A DNA stretch of 64,000 nucleotides, taken from the NCBI RefSeq assembly GCF_024029335.1, contig NZ_CP097116.1, forward strand, positions 620,001-684,000. The letters are read 5' to 3'. The notes under the pieces were generated by a model. It was not told the origin of the DNA and made no database searches. It was given only the letters and a program-made list of their open reading frames with translations. Source of the DNA: Fructilactobacillus myrtifloralis. GTDB lineage: Bacteria > Bacillota > Bacilli > Lactobacillales > Lactobacillaceae. Of this stretch, positions 25,959-34,795 are shown piece after piece (positions within the stretch are counted from its first letter, which is position 1; the number at the start of each line of letters is the position of its first letter). A program made the position numbers and the translations under genes.

Positions 25959-26957
25959 ATGAAGATTATTGCTTATGGAATTCGGAACGACGAAGAACCG
26001 TACTTAAAAGAATGGGAAGCGCAACACCCAGACGTTGAGGTGAAAAGTGAAGCGAACCTGTTAGACGAGCAAACGGTGGATGAAGCTAAAGGCTTTGATG
26101 GGGTGGTTGCTTACCAACAAAAACCCTACACCAAAGCAGTGCTTGATAAGCTCGGTCAGTACGGAATTCACGCCTTGTCCTTGCGGAACGTCGGTGTCGA
26201 TAATGTCGATACTGCCGCTGCTAAGGCCAACGACATTCACGTAACGAACGTTCCCGCTTATTCCCCAGCTGCCATCGCCGAATTAGCGGTTACTGAAATG
26301 ATGCGACTCCTGAGAAATACGAAGAAGTTTGAAGATAAAGGACGCCACGGTGACCTGACCTGGGCTCCAGACATTGCGGAAGAAATGAACCAACAAACCG
26401 TTGGGGTCTACGCAACCGGCCGAATTGGTCGCCAAGTAGTTAACATTGTCCGCGGCTTTGGTGCTAAGGTCATTGCCTACGATCCATTTCCTAATCCGGA
26501 ATTACAAAAGGAAGGCATCTACGTGGACACGCCAGCTGAGTTGTACGCCAACTCCGACATTTTGACGTTGCATGCGCCGGCTCTAAAGGAAAACGACCAC
26601 ATGATTAACGACGACACGATCGCCCAAATGAAACCGGGCATTCGGTTAATCAACGCTGCTCGGGGTTCCTTAATCGATACTGACGCCTTGATTCGCGGCC
26701 TTGACAGTGGTCAAATTGCCGGAGCGGCCCTCGACGTTTACGAAAACGAAGTTGGGATTTTTAACACTGACTTTGGGAGTTTCGACAAAATTCCTGACGA
26801 ACGCTTGAAGAACTTGATGCAACGGGATAACGTTTTAATTACCCCGCACATCGCCTTCTACACTAAGGTAGCCGTTAAGAACATGGTGCAAATCGCCCTT
26901 GACGCTAACCAATCCTTAATTCAAACCGGGGCTTCTGACAAAGAAGTTCAACTATAA
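25959..26957 (+). CDS. ldhD: D-lactate dehydrogenase
   Basis: 332 residues, the usual length. NAD-binding motif in GVYATGRIGRQVVNI (about 150-165; the first Gly pattern is GxxxTGRIG), catalytic Arg in NAARGSLIDTDAL (about 235), Glu in DVYENEVGIF (about 264) and His in TPHIAFYTKVAVKNM (about 296). It reduces pyruvate to D-lactate, regenerating NAD+. AAAGGAGG at 25943-25950 fixes ATG 25959, and TATAAT is at 25923-25928. Single-gene unit with a strong terminator. A related D-2-hydroxyacid dehydrogenase activity is possible. Confidence 0.93.
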   Translation: MKIIAYGIRNDEEPYLKEWEAQHPDVEVKSEANLLDEQTVDEAKGFDGVVAYQQKPYTKAVLDKLGQYGIHALSLRNVGVDNVDTAAAKANDIHVTNVPAYSPAAIAELAVTEMMRLLRNTKKFEDKGRHGDLTWAPDIAEEMNQQTVGVYATGRIGRQVVNIVRGFGAKVIAYDPFPNPELQKEGIYVDTPAELYANSDILTLHAPALKENDHMINDDTIAQMKPGIRLINAARGSLIDTDALIRGLDSGQIAGAALDVYENEVGIFNTDFGSFDKIPDERLKNLMQRDNVLITPHIAFYTKVAVKNMVQIALDANQSLIQTGASDKEVQL

Positions 26958-26979
26958 ACAGCTACAACCTGGAACGCTA

Positions 26980-27027
26980 AAAAACTGGTTTCTAACTCCC
27001 ATTGGGGTCGCAGAAACCAGTTTTTTA
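26980..27027 (+). terminator. Intrinsic terminator of ldhD
   Basis: AAAAAACTGGTTTCT pairs with AGAAACCAGTTTTTT across a 19-base loop. Confidence 0.92.
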
Positions 27028-27117
27028 TGTTTTAATGGCTTTCTCATGGACAAATTCGTCCAAGTCTTTTATAACTAACTGTGAATTACTTATTTTGACA
27101 TTCCATTGGAGGAACCT

Positions 27118-28977
27118 ATGAATCAACTTTCCCTTGTTATCATTTTACTGGCCGCCCTCTTGATTCCGCTCCTCATGAGTCGGTTCAAGATCTCGGCATT
27201 GCCCACTTCAGTGGTTGAAATCCTGGTTGGGATTGTTTTAGGGCCCAGCTTGTTAAACTGGATTAATCCCCACCAGACCATTTTAACCTCCCTCTCGAGC
27301 ATTGGGGTGATTGTCCTCCTGTTTTTAAGTGGGATTGAAATCGACTTTGACCTCTTTCGGCCCAAAACCAAAAACCCCAGCCAATTAGAACAAAAGGCCC
27401 GCCAACAGGTCTCGAAGTACACGCCGGTGCGGCTGGCCCTGTATGGGTACCTCACGATCATTGTTCTGTCGTTCGTCCTCGGTTATCTAACCAAAGTTAC
27501 CGGCTTGTTTAGTGACGTGTGGCTGGCTTCGATCCTCTTCATGACGATTTCACTGGGAATTGTCCTCGCCGCCCTGAAGGAACGAGACGCCCTCAGTACT
27601 CCCTTTGGCCAAACCATCCTCTTGATCTCGGCCCTAGGAGAAATCGTACCGGTGTTTGGTCTCACGATCTACGCCTCCATCTTTGGCACCGAATCGAAAT
27701 CCCTGTGGTTGATTCTGATTCTCTTTGCCGTGGCGGCCTTACTCCTCCTGCGCTTCCACAACTTTTTTGACTACTTCGATAAAATCAACAAATCAACCAC
27801 CCAAATTGACGTTCGGTTAGCCTTCTTCATCATTGCGCTCCTCTCGGTCGTAGCGGTGACGGTTGGTTCCGAAGCCGTCTTAGGGGCGTTTGTCGGCGGA
27901 ATGGTGTATAAACTTCTGAAACCATCCGAAGCGACCCGGGAAAAATTGGATTCGATTGGTTACGGCTTCTTCATCCCAATCTTCTTTATCATGAGTGGAG
28001 TGGGCCTTGATTTGAAAAAAATTCTGGCGGACCCCAAGGCCCTGCTCCTCATTCCGCTCATTTTATTAGGGTATTTAATTGCCAAGTTCGGCCTCTACCC
28101 CGTCTTTCGGCTCCGGTTTAACCGCCAAAATGCCCTGGCCGGAACAGCCTTACCGATGACCACCCTGACCATGGTACTGGCCATTTTAAGCGTGGCCAAC
28201 AACCTCAAGGTACTCACTAGTCAACAATCAGGTGCCTTCCTACTGGCAGCCATCATCACCTGTTTGATCGGTCCCCTGGCGTTCAACCACTTCTTCAACC
28301 CGCAGGCTGACATTTACCACAAGCTACGGGTGAACATCTTCGGGGTTAACATTGTCACGATTCCGGTCGCCCAACAACTGGGCAAGAGTTGGTACGACGT
28401 CAACGTGTACACGGACAACCAGAAAAACTTCCAAACCTTTAACAGCGAGGCTAACGTGCACCTCCTCGACAGTTTAGACGTGCAGAAGCTCATTGAGAAC
28501 GGGTACTTCGACTGTAACATCATCGTGTTTGCCTACTTTGACTCTGATACAAACTACCGACTGGCTAAGGCAGCCAAAGAATACGGGGTAAAGCGGGTGA
28601 TTGCCCGGTTTGAAGACCGCAACGTTCACAACCAACAGGAAAAGGAACTGACCGCCCTCGGCGTGGAAGTTTACAGTACCTTTGCGGTCAACGTTGCCAT
28701 GTTACGGGAGTTAATTGAAGTTCCATCCACCTTTAACATGATTAAATCTAACAGCGTCAAGCTCCACGAAGTTACCCTGCAAAACAGTAAATTTGCCGGG
28801 ACGCGGATTAAAGACCTACCGTTTGGCACTGGCATCACCATCAACCGGATTTTCCGGGGTAAAAAGATTATTCAACCAACTGGTGATACGGTGCTGCGGT
28901 TACACGACAAAATCATCTTCTCCACTGATACGGATCAGAGTCCACAGATTCGCGAAGAAATTGCCAAATCAAATTAA
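27118..28977 (+). CDS. CPA2 cation:proton antiporter with C-terminal RCK (TrkA-N/TrkA-C)
   Basis: 619 residues. About twelve membrane helices (1-~385) of the Kef/NhaA-like CPA2 family are followed by a TrkA-N-like domain (~395-510) and a TrkA-C domain (~535-615, with GTRIKDLPFGTGITINRIFRG; core IKDLPFGTGITINRI). It exchanges K+ or Na+ for H+ under ligand control. The dinucleotide loop of the first RCK part reads FGVNIVTIP, not GxGxxG, so it may not bind NAD. TGGAGGAA precedes the ATG. Confidence 0.88.
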   Translation: MNQLSLVIILLAALLIPLLMSRFKISALPTSVVEILVGIVLGPSLLNWINPHQTILTSLSSIGVIVLLFLSGIEIDFDLFRPKTKNPSQLEQKARQQVSKYTPVRLALYGYLTIIVLSFVLGYLTKVTGLFSDVWLASILFMTISLGIVLAALKERDALSTPFGQTILLISALGEIVPVFGLTIYASIFGTESKSLWLILILFAVAALLLLRFHNFFDYFDKINKSTTQIDVRLAFFIIALLSVVAVTVGSEAVLGAFVGGMVYKLLKPSEATREKLDSIGYGFFIPIFFIMSGVGLDLKKILADPKALLLIPLILLGYLIAKFGLYPVFRLRFNRQNALAGTALPMTTLTMVLAILSVANNLKVLTSQQSGAFLLAAIITCLIGPLAFNHFFNPQADIYHKLRVNIFGVNIVTIPVAQQLGKSWYDVNVYTDNQKNFQTFNSEANVHLLDSLDVQKLIENGYFDCNIIVFAYFDSDTNYRLAKAAKEYGVKRVIARFEDRNVHNQQEKELTALGVEVYSTFAVNVAMLRELIEVPSTFNMIKSNSVKLHEVTLQNSKFAGTRIKDLPFGTGITINRIFRGKKIIQPTGDTVLRLHDKIIFSTDTDQSPQIREEIAKSN

Positions 28978-28984
28978 CTGGCAC

Positions 28985-29016
28985 AAAAAAAGCCACCCAC
29001 AGCGGGTGGCTTTTTT
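28985..29016. terminator. Bidirectional intrinsic terminator
   Basis: Stem AAAAGCCACCC / GGGTGGCTTTT between convergent genes. Confidence 0.92.
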
Positions 29017-29026
29017 GTTTGGTTAG

Positions 29027-30526
29027 TTAACTTAAAAACCCACGGAGCCCCTGACTAAGCTTCCGGGTATCCGGATAAACCTGCTGATACAGGGCGTAAA
29101 GCTGATCATACTTCGTCATGTGGTCAGAAAGCGGCTCGTACTGATGACCGACGTGCACAAATTGTTGCGCACAGCTCGCACAATCAGCGTACCAACCTAA
29201 ACCAACCGCTGCTAACATGGCGGCCCCTAATCCGGGCCCCTGTTCGTTGGCTAGGCTTTGAATTGGCACGTGCAAGATGTCTGCTAGCATCTGTAACCAC
29301 AGTGGGCTTTGCGCCCCTCCGCCAATGGCAACGATTCGGTGCAAGTCCGCTCCAGCAGCTCGGTAAATTGCTAAGCAATCGCGAAAACTAAAGGTAATTC
29401 CCTCTAAAACCGCCCGGGTAAAATCACCCCGGTCCTGCGTTGCATCCATTCCGATAAAACTACCCCGTATGTCAGCATCGGCATGCGGAGTTCGTTCCCC
29501 CACAATGTACGGAGTGAACAGTAATCCCTTAGCTCCCAGGGGTGCAGTTGCTGCCCCGGCTAGCATCTGGGCAAACATCAAGTCTGAACAAAAGGTGCGG
29601 TGAAACCAGCTTAGCGAATACCCAGCCGCCAGGGTGACACCCATCGAATAGTATGCATCTGGAACTACGTGGTCTTCTAACTGAAGTTGCCCGTGGTACC
29701 GATCGGTGGGCTGCTCCTCATAGCGTAACAGCACCCCCGATGTTCCGATACTTAACAGGCCCATGCCCGGCTGTAAAATTCCTGCTCCCAGGGCCCCACA
29801 CGCATTATCGGCGCCCCCGGCAAACACCTGAGTCGCCGTGGTTAGTCCGGAAAATTCTGCGTACTCGGGTGTAATGGTGCCAACCCGATCAATCGATTGC
29901 AACAGTGGTGGTAAGATCCGCATTGGAATCCCGAATTGCTGACAAATCGTTTGACTCCACTGGTTCGTATGAATGTCCAGCATGGTAGTTCCCGTGGCAT
30001 CCGAATAATCAATCCCTAACTTCCCCGTCATGCGGTAGCGAACGTAATCCTTGGGCGTTAACACAACTGCTGTCTGCTTAAAGATGTCTGGTTCATGCTT
30101 TTTTACCCACAAAAGTTTCGGCAGGGTAAAACCCTCCAAGGGCCGGTTCCCAGTGATACGGACAAATTCAGTCCCCAGCTGTGTTTCAATGTCAGACCGT
30201 TCCGCGGTCGTTCGGGTATCGTTCCATAACATGGCAGGCCGTAACACCTGGTTCTCCTGGTCTAACAACACTAATCCATGCATTTGTCCTGAATAACTAA
30301 CCCCCGCAATCTCCGTAGGGTCAATGTGATCATCGAGGATTAAGCGCACAATCGCAACCGTCGTCGCCATCACCCAATCATTGGGATTTTGCTCGCTGTA
30401 ACCCGGATCGGGCTGATTTAAAGGATAACTAAAGGACTCCTGCGCTAGCACCGTCCCTGCCCGATTCACCGCTGACACCTTTACTGCACTAGTTCCCAAA
30501 TCAATTCCTAACACACACGCTGTCAT
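29027..30526 (-). CDS. xylB: Xylulokinase
   Basis: 499 residues of the FGGY carbohydrate kinase family. N-terminal ATPase motif LGIDLGTSAVKVSAVN, substrate loop GVSYSGQMHGLV and MLWNDTRT, and C-terminal IVAIGGGAQSPLWLQMLADI (core GGGAQSPLWLQMLAD) match XylB. It phosphorylates D-xylulose, feeding the phosphoketolase pathway. No xylose isomerase or transporter is adjacent. AGGAGG precedes both a GTG (30529) and an ATG (30526); I prefer the ATG. Confidence 0.9.
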   Translation of the reverse strand: MTACVLGIDLGTSAVKVSAVNRAGTVLAQESFSYPLNQPDPGYSEQNPNDWVMATTVAIVRLILDDHIDPTEIAGVSYSGQMHGLVLLDQENQVLRPAMLWNDTRTTAERSDIETQLGTEFVRITGNRPLEGFTLPKLLWVKKHEPDIFKQTAVVLTPKDYVRYRMTGKLGIDYSDATGTTMLDIHTNQWSQTICQQFGIPMRILPPLLQSIDRVGTITPEYAEFSGLTTATQVFAGGADNACGALGAGILQPGMGLLSIGTSGVLLRYEEQPTDRYHGQLQLEDHVVPDAYYSMGVTLAAGYSLSWFHRTFCSDLMFAQMLAGAATAPLGAKGLLFTPYIVGERTPHADADIRGSFIGMDATQDRGDFTRAVLEGITFSFRDCLAIYRAAGADLHRIVAIGGGAQSPLWLQMLADILHVPIQSLANEQGPGLGAAMLAAVGLGWYADCASCAQQFVHVGHQYEPLSDHMTKYDQLYALYQQVYPDTRKLSQGLRGFLS

Positions 30527-30583
30527 CACCTAATCCTCCTTCTACTTTTGTCTTCAGTATAGTCGCTTTTAGGACTGGCAACG

Positions 30584-30613
30584 AAAAAACCACCCAGTTT
30601 GGGTGGTTTTTTT
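30584..30613 (-). terminator. Intrinsic terminator of the 33.7-30.6 kb operon
   Basis: AAACCACCCA pairs with TGGGTGGTTT around a four-base loop and ends in a T-run on either strand. It follows the last gene of the four-gene minus-strand operon. Confidence 0.9.
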
Positions 30614-30619
30614 CAGTGG

Positions 30620-31417
30620 TTATTTAGTTCGTGACGCAATTTCAACTTCAATGTGATAGTCCGCGGCTTTTTCCATGATCCCGCGCCGTCCCAGAAGTTT
30701 AAACTTCCCTCCGGTCAGGTAGGCGGCCGCTAAAAAGATTTCAACGTGGGCCGCATCAACCTCGGCAATTGACTGTAACCCTACTTGGGTAATCGTGCCC
30801 ACTGGTTGAGCCTCAGCTTGGTTCACCCCCGCATACACCACGTGCTTGCCGTCCTTAAACTGCATGTCAAAATACGGTAGTAACGTGCCACTGCCGACCG
30901 CATTCACCTGGGTGCCGGTTTGCAAGCGTTGCTTTAACTCCCGGTCGCTCACCCCCGCGTAGTCCGCCGTCAGCAAGCCATGCTGGAGCAATTGCCCCGC
31001 TAGTTGGTTGATAAACTGTTGCTCGGTTGGTGTCGATACCAACTTGCCGGGCATGGTTTTACGGTTGTCATACAACCCGTTGGCAGGAATGTTGCGAACC
31101 TTAGTGGCCGTTGTCGCGGTTTGGGTCTGGGGTTTAATGTGTAACAGGCGGTAAATCCACGGGGTTAGGTCCAATCGCGAAGTCCGATTCGTGAAGTAAT
31201 AGATGGTATTCAAATACAGGAAATACGCTAACACAATCGTAACTACCAACAGAAGTACGCCCCGTGCCCAAAATCCATTGGATAAAAACCGATAGGTAAT
31301 ATAGACCAGGTAGAGTTCCCCTAAAAATGAAAGCACGTCGTACAGGCGCCCCTTCGTTTTTGCTTCGATATTAATGTAACCAAGCCAGGAATTAATGGCA
31401 TCAAGAAAAGTGAACAT
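30620..31417 (-). CDS. Conserved lactobacillar-type membrane protein, function unknown
   Basis: 265 residues. Two N-terminal membrane helices (about 28-45 and 52-72) are followed by a soluble C-terminal domain of about 170 residues (TPTEQQFINQLAGQLL onwards). It resembles the family I remember as DUF6681, but that name is from memory. It starts three bases after the stop of the Q/N-rich gene and is the last gene of the operon. Confidence 0.7.
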   Translation of the reverse strand: MFTFLDAINSWLGYINIEAKTKGRLYDVLSFLGELYLVYITYRFLSNGFWARGVLLLVVTIVLAYFLYLNTIYYFTNRTSRLDLTPWIYRLLHIKPQTQTATTATKVRNIPANGLYDNRKTMPGKLVSTPTEQQFINQLAGQLLQHGLLTADYAGVSDRELKQRLQTGTQVNAVGSGTLLPYFDMQFKDGKHVVYAGVNQAEAQPVGTITQVGLQSIAEVDAAHVEIFLAAAYLTGGKFKLLGRRGIMEKAADYHIEVEIASRTK

Positions 31418-31420
31418 GAG

Positions 31421-31885
31421 TTACCGCCCCCCTTCTGACTGTTGACCACCATTCGTGGTATTCGTCTGTCCCGTTGAGTTCGAATTCTCCTGATTATTCG
31501 TGGTTCCGGTCGTAGTTCCGGTTCCCGTAGTTGGTTTGGAATCCGATTTTTGTCCCTCCGGTTGCTGATTAGTGGTGGTCGTTGCTTGGTTTTTGGACTG
31601 ATTTGCTTGGTCCTGGTTACCCGTTTGCTCAGTCTGTTTTGGTTGTTCGTTTGAATTAGTTTGGTTCGTCTTTTGATCCGAATTCTGCTTGTTTTCCTGG
31701 TTTTGTTGCTCAGTCGGCGTTTGCTTTTGCTCATTCTTTTGCTTCGTTGGTTCCGATTTATGGTCCGTGACCTTGACCCCTTCACGCGTATTGGTAACTT
31801 GATTTGTAACCACGTTCGTTGCTCCCAAGGCTAAACAAATGGCAAAGATGGCAAACGGCGTGATAAACGGTGGCACCCGATTCAT
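31421..31885 (-). CDS. Membrane-anchored Q/N/T/K-rich low-complexity protein
   Basis: 154 residues. One hydrophobic segment at the N-terminus (PPFITPFAIFAICLALG) is followed by ~125 residues composed almost only of Gln, Asn, Thr, Lys, Glu, Ser and Gly, with no predicted fold and no sorting motif. It is probably an extended stalk outside the membrane. AAAGGAG lies nine bases before ATG 31883-31885; the ATG nine bases upstream touches that site. It is the third gene of the operon, tightly coupled to the next. Confidence 0.7.
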   Translation of the reverse strand: MNRVPPFITPFAIFAICLALGATNVVTNQVTNTREGVKVTDHKSEPTKQKNEQKQTPTEQQNQENKQNSDQKTNQTNSNEQPKQTEQTGNQDQANQSKNQATTTTNQQPEGQKSDSKPTTGTGTTTGTTNNQENSNSTGQTNTTNGGQQSEGGR

Positions 31886-31936
31886 AAACCTCATCTCCTT
31901 TATCCCCTAGTATCGCAAATTGGGGTTAAGAATTAC

Positions 31937-32518
31937 TTAATCGTTGCTTAATTTTTCAATAATTTGGGCTAACTTCTGGGTCGTCTGTTCCCAGTCCTGA
32001 TTGGGAACGTAAATGCCCGTTTGTTGCAGGGCGCGCGGCAACGCCAAGTCCCGTTGGGTTTCGGCACTATGTAACCGGGTTTGGACCGCGGCCGGTGCAT
32101 CTCCCCGTTTGAGCATTCGCTCCCGCAGTTGCTGGGGATCTGGAACCGCGAGGTAAATCACCACTGCCTGGTCTCCCAAGCGTTGCTGGTAAGTTGTCGC
32201 TCCCTTCGTGTCGAGCACAATCGAAGCAATCGAATGCTGCTGCCAAGCCCGTTCTAACCCTTCCCATGAGGACCCATACCGATTTCCGGCGTATTGGACG
32301 GCCTCTAAGAGATCAAGCGCGGCAAAACTGGCTGGGGTTTCAAAGTAGTAATCAACCCCGTCCTGTTCCTGGGCGCGGGGAGCCCGGGTCGTATGGGTAA
32401 TGATTGGGGGAATGCCATAGGTCGTTTCTAAGTAGGTCTGCACGGTGGTTTTGCCCGCCCCGGCCGGACCGGTGATCACAATGATGTGCCGTTCTGTGCT
32501 TGATTGTGCTCGTTTCAT
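31937..32518 (-). CDS. Guanylate kinase-like P-loop protein
   Basis: 193 residues. Walker A is GPAGAGKTTV; HTTRAPRAQEQDGVDYYF matches the GMP-binding TTRxPRxGExxGxDYxF signature of guanylate kinase. RERMLKRGD is the LID-like segment. The length fits, but the glycine in the middle of the signature (GE) is replaced by QEQ, and the operon context (antiporter, low-complexity protein) is not that of the housekeeping gmk. It is therefore called a guanylate-kinase-like paralogue. Confidence 0.78.
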   Translation of the reverse strand: MKRAQSSTERHIIVITGPAGAGKTTVQTYLETTYGIPPIITHTTRAPRAQEQDGVDYYFETPASFAALDLLEAVQYAGNRYGSSWEGLERAWQQHSIASIVLDTKGATTYQQRLGDQAVVIYLAVPDPQQLRERMLKRGDAPAAVQTRLHSAETQRDLALPRALQQTGIYVPNQDWEQTTQKLAQIIEKLSND

Positions 32519-32544
32519 TCCCTGAACCTCCGTTTCTCATTTCC

Positions 32545-33672
32545 CTATTTTTTAAGCCCCCACTTTAACATAATTGGTGACAAAATGGTGGTTAAAATCA
32601 CAACGAAAATAATTTCTGAGTACAGGTGATTCGACAATAAGTGCGAACTTAGCCCCACTTGCGCCACAATGAGAGCCATTTCCCCACGCGAAACCATTCC
32701 GGCTCCGATCACGTTGCTATCCTTCCAACTAAAGCCCAGTACCCGGGCACCGAGGCCACAACCAACCCACTTGGTTAGTAGGGCCACGATGGTCAGTAAG
32801 ATAACAATTAACCAACCCTGCCAGCTCGTTACTAGTTTTAACTCGAGCCCAACGGACACAAAGAAAATTGGAATCAATAAGGCATACCCAATGATATTTG
32901 TGCTCCGCTCGATGGTCGACCGGGCAGGCGTAAAGCCCACGGCAATCCCGGCAAAAAAGGCCCCCAGGACGGAACTCAAGTGACAAACTTCTGCCAGTTC
33001 CGCGAGTGAGAAACAAAGCACGATCCCGATGATGGCGAGCGCAATCTCGTCGTCAAAGTGCATCCCAATTTTAATGATCTCCGGCACAATCCATTTCACC
33101 ATGACCACTAAGAACAGGAGGTAGAGAACTTGTAACCCGATGATGACGGCCAAGTTCCCCCCAGCCGTGAAGAAGCTGGTAAACAGGCTTAGCAATACGA
33201 TTGAAATCACGTCATCAACCACGGCAGCCCCTAAGATGACCGCCCCGGCGACCGTTTGCAGCTTGCCGTATTCTTGTAACACGGCCACGCTAATTGAAAC
33301 GGAAGTGGCGGCAAAAATGACCCCCCAGAAGAGGGATTCAACCATGCCCTGGTGAAATAACATTCCCATCCCAAAGAAAACCACCAGTGGGAGCACGACT
33401 CCACACACGGCAATCCCCGTGGCAGAGACCAGGTACTTCTTCACCTGTTTAAAGTCACACTCCAAGCCAGCTAAAAACATTAACAAAATAATCCCTAAGT
33501 CCGCGCTCACTGACAAAATTTCGTTGAGCTTGACCCAGTTTAACAACGCCGGTCCAATCACGATCCCAGCGATAATCTGCCCCACCACACTGGGCAGGCC
33601 AATGCGACTCGCCAAGTAGCCAAATAACAGGGCGGCGACCAATACAATCCAAATGCTCCCTAAGTATTCCAT
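32545..33672 (-). CDS. CPA2 sodium/proton antiporter (NapA-like)
   Basis: 375 residues, about twelve membrane helices, no C-terminal regulatory domain. The N-terminus LFGYLASRIGLPSVVGQIIAGI and the central ILGAAVVDDVISIVLLS, with the paired Asp of electrogenic Na+/H+ antiporters, place it with NapA. It extrudes Na+ in exchange for H+. GGAG precedes the ATG. It leads a four-gene operon and is distinct from the RCK-containing antiporter at 27-29 kb. Confidence 0.87.
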   Translation of the reverse strand: MEYLGSIWIVLVAALLFGYLASRIGLPSVVGQIIAGIVIGPALLNWVKLNEILSVSADLGIILLMFLAGLECDFKQVKKYLVSATGIAVCGVVLPLVVFFGMGMLFHQGMVESLFWGVIFAATSVSISVAVLQEYGKLQTVAGAVILGAAVVDDVISIVLLSLFTSFFTAGGNLAVIIGLQVLYLLFLVVMVKWIVPEIIKIGMHFDDEIALAIIGIVLCFSLAELAEVCHLSSVLGAFFAGIAVGFTPARSTIERSTNIIGYALLIPIFFVSVGLELKLVTSWQGWLIVILLTIVALLTKWVGCGLGARVLGFSWKDSNVIGAGMVSRGEMALIVAQVGLSSHLLSNHLYSEIIFVVILTTILSPIMLKWGLKK

Positions 33673-33819
33673 CGTTACTCCATTCTTTTCTTAAAAAATT
33701 CATTCTACTTACTATCTTACACACTTTTTTTGGATTTGGGTACTCCGTTGCTCCTAAGGTGTCGACCACCAGCAATCGTGGTATGATGAGGATAAACTAA
33801 GCAAAGCAGGTGGAAGAAC

Positions 33820-34725
33820 ATGCAAACAGGCACAAAAATTATTACCCTCGATAACGGTTACCATTTATGGACCAACACCCAGGGCACGGGCACGATTCAC
33901 TTACTGGCCCTCCACGGTGGTCCCGGTGGAACCCATGAATACTGGGAAGACACGGCCCAACAGTTACACAAACAGGGCTTAGACGTTCAGGTCCATATGT
34001 ACGACCAACTTGGATCCTGGTACTCCGATACTCCGGATTGGGACGATCCAGACGTTGCCAAGCGCATTCAAACCTACGATTACTACGTCGATGAGGTGGA
34101 AGAAGTTCGGCAAAAGCTGGGGCTTGATCAGTTTTATCTGATTGGGCAATCCTGGGGAGGCGCCCTCGTTCAAATGTACGCAGCCAAATACGGAGACCAT
34201 TTAAAGGGAGCCATCATTTCATCCATGGTTGATCGGATTAGCGATTACACGGACCACCTCGCTGAGATTCGTCAAACTGCCCTAACCCCCGACGAACTCG
34301 CCTACATGCAACAGTGTGAAGCTACCAATGACTATGATAACGACCGCTACCAGGCCTTAGTAACCCGGCTCAACGAGGAATACGTGGACCGCAAGCAACC
34401 GGCCGCAATTGCACACTTGGTCAATACGATGAGTGTCCCGTTGTACCACGCCTTTCAGGGAGACAACGAGTTCGTAATCACCGGCAAGCTCAAGGACTGG
34501 AACTTCACAGACCACCTGCAAGACATTCACGTTCCCACCCTCGTAACCTTTGGTGAACACGAAACGATGCCCCTTGCTACGGGCCGGCGCATGGCCAGCA
34601 TGATTCCCCATGCTCGCTTTGCTTCCACGCCTAATGGAGGGCACCACCACATGATTGATAACGCCCCCGTCTACTACGATCACCTGGCCAGCTTCATTCG
34701 CGACGTCGAAACCGGTCAATTCTAA
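33820..34725 (+). CDS. Proline iminopeptidase (alpha/beta hydrolase)
   Basis: 301 residues of the S33 peptidase group. HGGPGGTHEYW forms the oxyanion region, GQSWGGALVQM holds the nucleophile Ser (about residue 106), and the acid and His are near TFGEHE and NGGHHHMID (His about 272). It releases N-terminal proline from peptides, a normal part of lactobacillar proteolysis. AGGTGG precedes the ATG. Confidence 0.9.
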   Translation: MQTGTKIITLDNGYHLWTNTQGTGTIHLLALHGGPGGTHEYWEDTAQQLHKQGLDVQVHMYDQLGSWYSDTPDWDDPDVAKRIQTYDYYVDEVEEVRQKLGLDQFYLIGQSWGGALVQMYAAKYGDHLKGAIISSMVDRISDYTDHLAEIRQTALTPDELAYMQQCEATNDYDNDRYQALVTRLNEEYVDRKQPAAIAHLVNTMSVPLYHAFQGDNEFVITGKLKDWNFTDHLQDIHVPTLVTFGEHETMPLATGRRMASMIPHARFASTPNGGHHHMIDNAPVYYDHLASFIRDVETGQF

Positions 34726-34739
34726 CTCCAGATCCAACC

Positions 34740-34777
34740 AAAAAAGCCTAACAGCAGTACTGCTGTTAGGCTTTTTT
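34740..34777. terminator. Bidirectional intrinsic terminator
   Basis: Perfect 19+19 palindrome: AAAAAAGCCTAACAGCAGT and its complement, between convergent genes. Confidence 0.93.
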
Positions 34778-34795
34778 GATTCTGACGATTAATCC

